Source: Calamus simplicifolius (lineage: Eukaryota; Streptophyta; Magnoliopsida; Arecales; Arecaceae). From it: a DNA stretch of 64,000 nucleotides. The translations under genes and the position numbers were made by a program. Below the pieces are notes generated by a model, which ran no database searches, had not been told where the DNA came from, and was given only the letters and a program-made list of their open reading frames with translations. This document shows positions 25,146 through 36,163 of this stretch, piece after piece. The stretch lies in contig UESW01004417.1 in assembly GCA_900491605.1 (NCBI GenBank), forward strand, positions 765,733 through 829,732, written 5' to 3'. Positions within the stretch are counted from its first letter, which is position 1; every line of letters starts with the position of its first letter.

Positions 25146-25732
25146 TATAACGACTCGGGCTCCAGGCTCGCAGCATCCATGAATCTTTTTTACAAGAAAG
25201 TAAAATGGATAAGGTTCATACCAACTTGAGTCATCACAGCCCAAAAAGGATCCAATTGGTGCTTGTCTATCTTTCTTAATTGTTTATAAACCATACAACC
25301 AACTTCTAATTTTTAATATGGGACTATTGGAAGGGGCATCACAATCTACCCCCCTACAAAGGCAACGTCCTCGTTACCAGAGGCACATGATCGCATCTAT
25401 CAGGCAGGCAGAATTCTAGAGGTGGCCCTACAGGTTCAAGAGGTGGCTTTCATCCTTCATGGTGTAGCACTTTATCTTGTGTGACACTTAGCTCCTATAC
25501 TTTCGGCTGGTGCCTGGCTCTGATACCATAATGTAATGATCTGGGACCTCAGGCCCACAGCACCCACGAATCTGTTTCGTTACAAGAAAACAAGACGACA
25601 AGATCCATACCGACTTGGACCACTACAGTCCAAAAAGGATCCAATTGGTCCTTGTCCATCTTTCTTAATTAGTTATAAACCATACAACCAACTTCCAATT
25701 TTTTGATATAGGACTATTGAAGGGGCATCATA
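25146..25732 (-). mobile_element. TRIM (mini LTR retrotransposon), minus strand
   Basis: Two ~200-bp direct repeats, 25146-25343 and 25533-25732, share long stretches such as AAAAAGGATCCAATTGGT and flank a ~190-bp interior. Read on minus, the 5' LTR ends ATTACA, followed after two bases by a primer-binding site TGGTATCAGAGC (25517-25528). The interior ends in a G-rich tract (GTAGGGGGGTAGAT) directly before the second LTR. Flanks TTGAT and TTAAT could be a mutated 5-bp duplication. No coding capacity: the usual plan of a TRIM element. Confidence 0.78.
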
Positions 25733-25739
25733 TTAATGA

Positions 25740-28170
25740 TGATTGCATTGCCAACATCCTCTTCTATTAGACCAGCATCCTATTTGTTTTAATACCCCAC
25801 AATTTGCATGCAATCGTATCTCTAGAGAAATGAACCAAATAACTAACTATTTAGCAAATTGGGCTGCTTAACATAAGGAACAAGGAAGCTAGAGTCAGGA
25901 TTTTCCTTCTCAACTCACTCAGATTGCTTCAATAAATGTTAAGGGAGTTTTATTCTTAGGTATTAGCCTCCTTGTTTTTCCTATTGCCTAAAAAAACAAC
26001 AAAAAAAAAATCACCTTTGAGATTTTGGCTAACCAGCTAAAAGCAACATTTGTGATCTAACAAGAAGTTCATAGCTTGCCTATCTTTGTAATAGCTTCAT
26101 CCTTGGTTGTTATGCTGCTGACCATCAAAAATTACCTATTACAATAATTGTATTTTTTGTAAAAGGAAAGAAAAATGGTTATTGGAGCTTACACTTTCTT
26201 CCATGCTCCATTGAAAAGTTCTCTTATAAAGAAAGTAATATTTTATCTTTTTCATCTCACTGGAAAAAAAAATTAGCATCAAAAGTTTAAAATTATCTAT
26301 ATTATATTATATTATATTATATTAGTAAATTATAATAAGATAGACTTGACTACATTCAAATATAACCAAAATTAAATCTTATTACCTCCTCCATCTTTGA
26401 ATTGTGGTTCACGAAACCTCAAGATGAAAAAAAAGTAAAAAAGATGAGATGGCTTTGAAATTTATATGGATTCAAGAGTAAAAAAGATGATGGGATCCTG
26501 AACTTGACTACATTCAAATGTAGTCAAGTCCACCTCATATAATATATATAATATATATAGTATAATATATATAATATATAATATCATATATGATATATAT
26601 AATATAAATATATTATATATATAATGTAATATATTACATATTTTTATAGATTATATATAAGTATAATATAATATGATTTAATAATTTAAATATAATACAA
26701 TATAATCTAATATTAGAAATAATTAGATTAAATATATTATATTAATTCTCCTATAATCTTTATTTTAGAGATATTATAGTCAAATTGATATTTTTTCACG
26801 TAAAATTATCCCCAATCAAAACAAGAAAATATTTTTAGAGCTATTTTTTAAAAATTACTTGTTAACCAAACATGGCAAATTTATTTTTTCTTGCAAATTT
26901 TTCCTAAAAAAATGGATCCAGGAAAAAAAGTAACTCTTTCAAGAAAATGCCAAACATGCGGTTGAAGGAATCATTACTAAATGGGTTCATAGCTAGCAAC
27001 AATATTATTCTTTAACAAATCAATAATGTTAGCATGGTTCCATCATGAATTATAGTTGTGGTAGGGAGATCCTTTGTCTCCCTACCTTTTTATCCTCATG
27101 GCTGATTCTTCAAAAAAAATGATAAAATAGCCCAAGTTGCTAATTTAATATGTGATTAGGTGGATCAACAACTCCAAAAAGAACATGCAACCCTTTTTTA
27201 TTTCTCCTACACGCTTTAGAATAACATGTTGACTAATCAAATTATTTCAACATCTTCAAGCTCAAGACTAGTTTTAATATCATTTACTCAAAGTAAGTAT
27301 TATATTGGTGTACTTAGGTCTATAAATGAGGCTAAGTGAGCTTTATATAGGATAAATAAATTACAAACTTGAATGGCTCCCTATCAATTACCTCGCAATA
27401 CTTCATATAAGTTTTAGCTTTAGCCCTTTACCTATAGTAAAGGATGCATCCTTTGCTTTTTATTAGATAGTTGATAGCTTAGCAATCTACAAATCTAACA
27501 TGTGTTATAAATATAGAAAATTTAATTATTTATCATTTTTTAAAATAAAATTATATAAATATAAGTCATCAGATTTGTAGATTGCTATGTTATCAGTAAT
27601 TTATAAAAAGTAAAGAACACATCCTTTACCGTAGGTAAAGACTAAAGTAAGGAACACCTCATGTGATAATCCCCCATTTAACAACTCCTAATTGGCAAAG
27701 TAGATAGAAAACTAGCTTGTGCTAAAGGTTCATTTCTAACTTCTATTATTCACCTTATCCATGTGTAATTACTTAGAAACTTGCCTATAAAAAAAATCTA
27801 TTTAATAATCATTATTTAGATTTTTTGGTTCTCGTATAAATATCTAAGTTCTTCTTATGCACGTCCCTAATGTGATATTACATACATAACCATGCTACTC
27901 AAACTTGTCAACTCAATCTTATCCACCCGCTTTATTGCATGGCTATTTTACCCTAATCCTTAGGCAATCAAAGTAGTTGATAAAATCAAAAGAACTTCTA
28001 GAAAGGAAATAATAATGTTGACAACACATTGTCTAGTAAAATAAAAGGTAAGCTACCTTCAAAAAAAAAGAAGGTGGGCTAGAAATTAAAGATCTAAGGC
28101 AAAAGATAATTGCCTTGATAAATAAATAGATAGTAATTGCTACAAACTAAAACCAATAATAGGCAAGATT
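25740..28170. other. AT-rich intergenic DNA
   Basis: Includes a TATAT-rich tract (about 26520-26760), a short perfect palindrome (26503-26528) and a diverged LTR-like fragment near 27803-27920. No gene recognised. Confidence 0.55.
26503..26528. repeat. Perfect 12-bp inverted repeat with 2-nt loop
   Basis: CTTGACTACATT and AATGTAGTCAAG face each other across CA. A half-copy (ACTTGACTACATTCAAAT) also occurs near 26345, so the palindrome lies at one side of a ~160-bp duplicated context next to an AT-rich tract. Confidence 0.85.
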
Positions 28171-28181
28171 CATGGTCTACA

Positions 28182-31100
28182 AATAACATCCTAAAAACCT
28201 TGTAATTTATTAAAAATATTAATAAAATTTTTCATTTGAAATGAAAGTCAAAGAGTTTCAGTGAAGTGTAGATGTGTTGGCCTTTTGATAACTGTAAAGA
28301 GAAGAAATTTTGGAGTAAATGAGTATATTTTGAGTGCTAATGAGTTTGATTTAAGAAATTGAGAGATTTAAGTTTTAATGGGCTTAAATCATAAGAAAAA
28401 TCAAGTTTAGTTTGAGTTTTATCCTTAAGTGATGTTTTTAGTAATTAGAGTCGGCTCTAATTGGAGTGGAGTCGATTCTGGTACGTTTTAAACTTTTAGC
28501 ATGCTTTAGAGTCGACACCTATAGAGAAAACAGAAGGTTAACATTTCTGCTACAATATTAGAGCCGACACCTATATTTCTGAAGCCGACACCAATCTTTT
28601 CTGGAGCCGACACCTACTTTTGCTGAGCCGACACCAAATTTGTTGGTGCAGACTCTAAGACGGCAGATTTTATGAGTTAAATCTTAAAAATTTCATATTT
28701 ATTCCATTTTAAGTCCGATTTGAGGTCTTTTTGAACCGTTGGATTTCTAAAATCGAGCTCTTCAAGTTGATAAAGTCTTTTCTTAGAAATTATATAAAAG
28801 TATTGATTTAAGTAAAAAAATAATAATCTAGTTGTAAATTGATTAAAAAAATACTATGTCAGGGGCAAAATGAGAAAAGGCTCCAATGTCAATTGCTAAT
28901 TGTGCTAAGGGCAATTTGAAAAGAAAATCTAAGGGCAAAATATCATGGTTATAAGTGAGCTACTTGTTTTTCAAAAAGCATGTGTTAAGAGTGTTTGAGG
29001 GCAAAATGGGATTTTGGCATGCCTTAGCCCTTAAGTTACCTATGACTTGGCCCCAAGTCATTAGAGAAAAAGAAAAAACGTGGGTTCACCAGAGAAAAGA
29101 AAGAAAGAAAGAAAGAAGAAGAGAAAGAAAGAAAGAAAGAAAGAAAGAGAGAAGAGGAAGGAGGAGAAAGAAAGAAGAAGGGAAAGGGAAGCTTGGGGTT
29201 TGTGATTGACTCCAGATAAGCTATAGCTTCTCTAGATCTTGCATAACTTTAGATTTTCTTATGATTATTGTATTTTGAGGTAATAGTGAAGTAACCTTGA
29301 GTAGAGAAAGGGTGGAAGAAAATAATGAGATATTAGAGGATAATCATATATGCATGCATGGTTTTTTGGGAAAACCTCGTGTGGAGGTAATCCTAATAGC
29401 TATCATATCTGTATGATAACGTAGGTCAAGAGGATTATTCCAGGAAGCCGGAATACCATAGTTGAGTACCAGTTGAGGAGTAACCTGCTAAGGTCAGTAG
29501 GTTTCTCATCTAGCAATAAAAAGTAAATTTAAGCTATTATAATGAGACTAATACCTAGTTGTGGTATGTTATATTTAATAGAGTATTTTGTATGTTTTAA
29601 ATCTGAGAAATGAGAACCTAGTATATGATATTCTGATACATGAGTTTTGAGCATGAGTTTTAAGCATAAAGAAATAAGCATGAGTTTTGAGCATGAGTTT
29701 TAAGCATAAAAAATAAGCATGAGTTTTGAGCATGAGTTTTGAGCATAAAGACATAAGCATAAGTTTCGATGAGGGTATTGTTAATGTATACATGGCATCT
29801 TTGCATGATAAAGCTTTACAAATGATGCATGTATTATACTGAGCATCAGGCAGCTATGGGCTGATCACCCTTTAGATTGTACTGTAGCATGAGCATTGCA
29901 CACTACTATTGAGCCGACACCTCCTTGCGATCAGATCGCACGATGAACCCTGGAATCAGGGTGAGTGCACGCTTGACCAAGCCAGTGGGGCAGGTTATAA
30001 GCAGCCCGTGGGGGCATGAATCATAGCTCAGTGAAGCTGGTTACTATATATAGCCCATGGGGCAAGAGAAAACCCGAGGTTTCAGGGTTAGGAACAAAGC
30101 ACTTTGTCGGGTGAACCGCATGGGTAAGGGATGCTATTTGTGCGGGGATCCTGTTGCTAGTCATGCACCCGATGAGAGTGCACCTACAGGAGGGCGACTG
30201 TAGGGTGGTACCTCAGAGCATTACATACACAGCCCAATATGAGATTTAAAAGCATATATTGTGATCTAAAAAGGGCCAGTGGGCCAAGTAGTTATCCCGA
30301 GAGGGAGAGTTTACTTGAGATGCCAAGGGGCAAGCAGATCCGATGGAAATTTGAAATTTAATAAAGAAGTCTGGGTTGTAGATAAAGAATGCATATCTTC
30401 ATATTGTAATGCATGAATTTTTATCTTAATGAGTTATCTTTCAGTGGAAAGTTATTGTAGAGTATTTCAGTACTGGTATATTATTTGAAGAATAAGCACA
30501 TTTTATTTTATCTGATATCATGTTAAAAATATACTTTGAGTTGTACAAGCTAAATTATCATCATACGATTGAAAATATGAGGTTATGGTTCTCTATTTCT
30601 CATAGTTAGATGTTATCCAGTCACTGGGACTTAGGTCTACCCCTCTATGATTGATATTTACTTTCAGATCAGTGAGTATTTCTGCCAGGATCAAAGGTTA
30701 AGCAGGACAGACCCTTAGCTGGTGAAGCTTGCTTGGATGCAAGGTGTATAAAGGATAGCCATGTATATTGAGTTAGTGTGGATGATATTGTATATTTGCA
30801 TATGTGTATGTGTACAGTGAGATATGGTGATGTTCAGACTTTTTAGATATGAATACAAGACTTATGTTTTGGAGAAAATTATGAGTATGGTGTATGTACT
30901 TATTTTGATGTCGATTGTGAATGTGATCTTGTAAACTGCCTGAGGAATGTCATAAAAAATATTATCTGAGCAGGTTGATGCTTAGTGCTGATTGAGTGAT
31001 TGTGTATATAATTGAGATGAAAATGAAAAGTTTTTAACAGGAGGTGTTTTTGAGTGTCTGCCACTTATGATAATTAGTTGGGGTTCTCTAGCTCTTTATG

Positions 31101-31192
31101 GAGCGCTACATAAAGACTAGTAAAACTCTATCCGATTACCACAAGTGTGCAGGTGTGCTGTCGGTGGCCCCAGAGAGAGAGGGGAGCTGACA
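28182..31192 (+). repeat. Left LTR of Tekay-like element (3.0 kb)
   Basis: Aligns with the LTR starting at 36164 (TGTAACATCCTG). Here the terminal TG is mutated to AA. It ends CTGACA just before the primer site. It contains a motif array GAGCCGACACC (28441-28665), a TATA box TATATAAAAG (28791), a GAAA-rich tract (29091-29160) and a minisatellite of ATGAGTTTTGAGC units (29638-29765). Confidence 0.9.
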
Positions 31193-31197
31193 AGTTT

Positions 31198-31209
31198 TGG
31201 TATCAGAGC
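31198..31209 (+). other. Primer-binding site of Tekay-like element
   Basis: TGGTATCAGAGC, complementary to the 3' end of initiator methionine tRNA, six bases after the LTR end. Confidence 0.92.
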
Positions 31210-31427
31210 CCTAGGTTATTAGGTCCTAGGGGAATAAGTATGAGTATGAGTTAGGATGATTGAATGATTATGATTATAGCTATTGAATGATGAAACTGAT
31301 GTAATGAATTGTCTTGTAGGACGATTACTACAAGGCATCTAGAGAGACAGAGCAATCCTCAGGTAGGGATAGAAGCAAAGGTCAAAGTAGACCCAGAAGG
31401 TCAGTTAGAAGAAGTCAAATTAATAGA

Positions 31428-33130
31428 ATGGCTTCTAGTGATTCCACCGAGCCAGTATCTAATGAGGCTAGAGTGAGGGCATCTTCAGAGCAGATGCCAG
31501 AGTCTTCTTCAGTCTGTTACCCCTGTGCCAGTGGACCCATCTCGGGCACAGACTCAGGGGCCTAGTATGCCAGAGTTGGTAGGCATGATTACTCAGGCTG
31601 TGGTAGCAGCTGTGGGTGCTAGTTCCAGCCTTCCAGCTAAAAATTTGAGGTTGTGAGGAATGTGGAAAGAGCCAGAAAGTTGGGGGCTCTGGAGTTCCAG
31701 GGAACTACTGATCCTATTCAGGCCGGGGCATGGCTGCAGAGGATCGAGAGGTGTTTGATGTGATGGGATGCTCTGAGGAGCAGAGGCTGGGTATTGCCAC
31801 CTTTTTACTGGAGGGTAGAGCCCAGAGTTGGTGGAGATCTATTCAGGGCAGGCAGCCCCAGGGAGTGGAGTTGACATGGAAAATTTTAAAGAGAATTTCA
31901 TCAGCAATATTATTCTGAGATTTATAGGATCAGAAGAGGAGGGATTTCCTTGTCTGACCTAGGAGGATGTCTGTGGCAGATTATGAAGCCACTTTTGTTG
32001 AGTTATCTCAGTTTGCTAGGGCCTTGGTGGCTGATGAGAGGAGAGATGTCGACTATTCCAGGATGGATTGAATCTCCCTATTAAAGCCAAGACCTGTATG
32101 CAGACCTATAATAGTTACTCTGAGTTGGTGCAGGGAGCACTCAAAGCTGAGGAGATTGAAAAAGAATATATGAGTAGGAGGCAGGATAGAATGAAAAGAA
32201 GTGCTCCTAGTCATTCTTCTGCTCCGGGAGGACTCAGCCATTTAAGAAACCCCAGAGGACTGGACATTTTATTCTGGGTTTTAGAGCCCCTGGTGATGTG
32301 GGCAGGAGATCAGTATCTGTGTCAGCATCTAGCCCAGCCAAAGAAAGCCTTATGGGGGTGTGCCTCAGGTTGCCACCAGCAGGGTGTCTGGTGATGTAGG
32401 GGAGCAGGGTCGTCCTTCTGGTGGAGGAGAAATATACCTCCATGTAATGTATGTGGGAACTTCATTTGGGAGATGTAAGAGGGGCAATAAGGGATGTTAT
32501 ATTTGTGGTGATCTAGGTCACCTGAAGAGAGATTGCCCTAGGAGAGGGCAGCAGGCTGGTGGGCTTCCTCAGGGGCCAGTAATGCCAAGGGGACAGCCTA
32601 GTAGGAGGGGTGATGGTAGTGTTGTGGCTTCAGCCAGTCAGGTGGGGCCTAATGTTAATCAGCCAGGAGGGTCATCCAGTATTCCAAGGGCCGAGGCCAG
32701 AGTGTTTGCCATGACCAGACAGGAGGCTCAGATTGATCCTGATGTGGTGACAGGTATGCTACCCATCGATAATCATGATGCTTATATTTTAATTGATTCT
32801 GGATCTACGCATTCTTTATCTCATGTGAGTTTGCTAAGCATCTAGTTAGAGATGTGGGCCAGTTGGGTAGTCATAGTGTCTATGCCGTAGGGAGGCCTTT
32901 TATAGCAGACCAAGTGTATAGAGACTGTGATATTTCTGTGGAGGGTCAGAAATTAGCAGCAGATTTGATTCCTTTGAGGTTGAAAGAGTTTGATGCCATT
33001 TTGGGGATGGATTGGCTATCTGTGCATAGAGCCAGAGTAGATTGCTTAAGGAAGGAGGTGATGTTACAAACTTCTGATGATATAAGGTCTGTTTTGTTGG
33101 TGATAGGAGGGGGTTGCCCTCAGGAGTGAT
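31428..33130 (+). pseudogene. gag-protease region of Tekay-like element (frameshifted)
   Basis: Reads in pieces: a start MASSDSTEP, the capsid core (FDVMGCSEEQRLGIATFLL, then EGRAQSWW, near 31740-31835), a CCHC zinc knuckle CYICGDLGHLKRDC near 32500-32540, and the aspartic protease active site ILIDSGSTHSLSH near 32790-32830. It continues to about 33130 in a further frame (FDAILGMDWLSVHRA). At least four frame changes or stops separate the parts, so no full Gag can be made. In an active element these would form the particle shell and process the polyprotein. Confidence 0.85.
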
Positions 33131-33229
33131 TTCAGCTTGTCAGCCAATAGATGCTAGCAAAGAGATGTGAAGCCTATTTAGCTTGTGCAGTGAGCCTAGA
33201 GGGCAATGGTTTAGAGCTGCAGATATCCC

Positions 33230-34210
33230 TGTGGTAAGGGATTTTTCAGATGTATTTTCTGAGGAGCTGCTAGGGTTACCTCCTGACAGAGGATTCGATT
33301 TCAGTATAGATCTAGCCCAGATACCAGACCAATAGCCAGGGCACCTTATAGAATGGCTCCAGTTGAATTGAAAGAATTAAAAAGTCAGTTACAGGAATTA
33401 TTGGATAAAGGGTTTATTAGACCCAGTATATCACCATGGGGTGCACCAGTTGTTTGTGAAGAAAAAGGATGGTACCTTGAGGTTGTGTATAGACTATAGA
33501 CAGTTGAACAAGGTGACCATTAGAAACAATTATCCATTGCCAAGGATCGATGATTTGTTTGATCAGCTGCAGGGGGCAGCAGTGTTTTCAAAGATTGATC
33601 TGAGATCTGGGTATCATCAATTGAGAATAAAGAATGAGGATATATCTAAAACTGCTTTCAGGACCAGATATGGTCATTATGAGTTCTTGGTAATGCCATT
33701 TGGCTTGACAAATGCTCCAGCTGCTTTTATGGGTCTGATGAATCAAGTATTTCAAGAGTATCTAGATAAATTTGTGATAGTATTCATTGATGACATCTTG
33801 ATTTATTCTAGAAGTAGTGAAGAGCATGAACAGCATCTGAGGACAGTTTTGCAGATATTAAGAGAAAAGCAATTATATGCAAAGTTTAGTAAAAGTGAAT
33901 TTTGGCTGGATGAGGTAAAGTTCTTGGGACATGTAGTTTCAGCCAAAGGTATTATGGTAGATCCTCAAAAGATTGAAGCTATAGTGAATTGGGTATCACC
34001 TACCAATCAGACTGAGGTGAGGAGTTTCTTGGGGCTAGCAGGATATTATAGAAGATTTATAGAAAATTTCTCGATTTTGGCTTCTCCTATGACTAAGCTG
34101 CTTAGAAAGAATATCAAGTTTGATTGGTCTAATGAATGCCAGAAGAGTATGGATGAATTGAAAAAGAGATTAACCTCAGCCCCAATCCTAATACTACCTG
34201 ATAGTGCCAT
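33230..34210 (+). pseudogene. Reverse transcriptase domain of Tekay-like element
   Basis: Begins upstream with DFSDVFSEELLGLPPDRGF (about 33240), shifts frame before 33441 and then reads open for about 255 codons: KKKDGTLRLCIDYRQLNKVT, MPFGLTNAPAAF and the catalytic FIDDILIYS box (33783-33809), through the connection FLGLAGYYRRFI. A frameshift at about 34205-34212 separates it from RNase H. Confidence 0.93.
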
Positions 34211-36127
34211 GATTATGTGATCTATAGTGATGCCTCATTGAAGGGTTTGGGGTGTGTTTTAATGCAGAATGGGAAAGTGGTGGCTTATATATCTAGACAG
34301 TTGAGATCCCATGAAAAGAATTACCCCACCCATGATTTGGAGTTAGCTGCTGTTATATTTGCATTGAAGGTTTGGAGGCACTACTTGTATGGAAGAAGAT
34401 GCCAGATATTTACTGATCATAAGAGCTTGAAATATATTCTGACCCAGAAGGAATTGAATTTAAGGCAGAGAAGATGGATTGAATTGATTAAAGACTATGA
34501 TTGCACTATTGAGTATCACCCAGGGAAAGCTAATGTTGTGGCTGATGCCTTGAGTCGAAAGTCTATGGCCACATTGGCTTCTATCAGAACCGTACAGCTA
34601 CCCTTGATGATTGAGTTAAGGAGGTTAGATGCAGAGCTAGCTGTAGAAGAATCAGGAGCCTTGTTGGCTACTTTCAGAGTGAGACCCCAAATGCTAGAAG
34701 AAATAAGAGAAGCTCAGTTGCTAGATCTACATTTGCTTAAAGCTAGAGATTTAATTCAGAGTGGGTCTCAGTCAGAGTTTTCTGTTAGAGGTGATGGAGT
34801 GTTATTATTCAAGGGCAGAGTTTGTGTGCCAGCTGTGGAATCAGTGAAAGATCAGATTTTAAGGGAAGCACATAGCTCAGCTTATTCAATGCATCCAGGT
34901 AGTACTAAGATGTATAGAACTATCAAACAGAATTACTGGTGGAATGGTATGAAAAAGGAGATAGCTGAGTATGTATCTAAGTGTTTGGTGTGTCAGCAGA
35001 TTAAGGCTGAACATCAGTGTCCAGCTGGAAAGCTTCAGCCTCTGTTTGTGCCAGAGTGGAAATGGGAGCATATAACTATGGATTTCGTTGTAGGACTCCC
35101 AAAGACCAGAAGGGGCAATGATGCTATATGGGTGATAGTTGATAGATTGACTAAGTCTGCTCATTTTCTGCCTATTAAGATTGTCTTTACCTTGGATAGA
35201 TTAGCAGAATTATATGTGCATGAAATTGTGAGTAGGCATGGTGTGCCAGTATCGATAGTATCAGATAGAGATCCAAGGTTCACATCTCAATTTTGGGCAG
35301 AATTACAGAAAGCTTTGGGGACTAAATTGAGGTTCAGTACAGCATTTCATCCCCAAACCGATGGTCAGTCAGAAAGAACCATCCAGACACTGGAGGATAT
35401 GCTGAGAGCTTGTGTCATGGAATTTTCTGGTAGCTGGGATGATCATCTACCTTTAGTAGAGTTTGCTTACAATAACAGCTACCATTCTAGCATTGATATG
35501 GCACCATATGAGGCCTTGTATGGGAGAAAATGTAGAACTCCAGTGTGTTGGGATGAGGAGGGAGAGAGAAGGCTGTTAGGCCCTGAGTTAGTGCAGCTTA
35601 CAGCAGATCAAGTTAAAATTATAAGAGCTAAATTAAAGGCAGCCCAGGATAGACAGAAGAGCTATGCAGATAAAAAGCATAGAGAGGTAAAGTTTGAGGT
35701 TGGAGATAGAGTCTTTCTGAAGGTATCTCCTTGGCGAGGTATTATGAGATTTGGAAAGAAAGGCAAGTTGAGTCCCAGGTATATTGGACCCTATGAAATT
35801 CTGGAAAGAGTTGGGACACTAGCTTATAGATTGGCTTTACCTCCAGAGTTATCTCAGATTCATAATGTATTTCATGTATCAATGCTTAGGAGGTATGTGC
35901 CAGATTCCTCTCATGTGATTCAGTCTGAGACTATAGAGTTACAGGGATTTATCATTTGCAACAGAACCAGTGAAGATCTTGAGTAGGGAGATTAAGCAGC
36001 TCCGCAGTAAAAGAATTCCATTAGTTAAGGTGCAATGGTTAAATCATCAAAAAGAGGAGGCTACATGGGAGCGAGAGGATGAGATGAGATTGAAGTACCC
36101 CCATCTATTTGAAAATATATCTAGCTA
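34211..36127 (+). pseudogene. RNase H, integrase and chromodomain of Tekay-like element
   Basis: Open from about 34217 for 589 codons. RNase H shows IYSDASLKGLGCVLMQ and FTDHKSLKYI. Integrase shows the HHCC zinc finger (H..H, CLVCQQ), core residues in DFVVGLP, SDRDPRFTSQFW and FHPQTDGQSERT, and a GPYEIL tail. Near 35950 a one-base shift moves the chromodomain (VKVQWLNHQKEEATWERE..KYPHLF) to another frame that ends at 36127. The chromodomain of such elements is thought to steer integration to marked chromatin. Confidence 0.93.
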
Positions 36128-36147
36128 AATTTCGGGGACAAAATTTC

Positions 36148-36163
36148 TTAAGAGGGGGAGAAT
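36148..36163 (+). other. Polypurine tract of Tekay-like element
   Basis: TAAGAGGGGGAGAAT directly before the right LTR start TGTAACATCC; primes plus-strand DNA synthesis in this family. Confidence 0.88.

Noticed and set aside
28955..29209. 84-codon Lys/Arg/Glu-rich open frame
   Set aside because: Translation of the GAAA simple repeat within the Tekay LTR.
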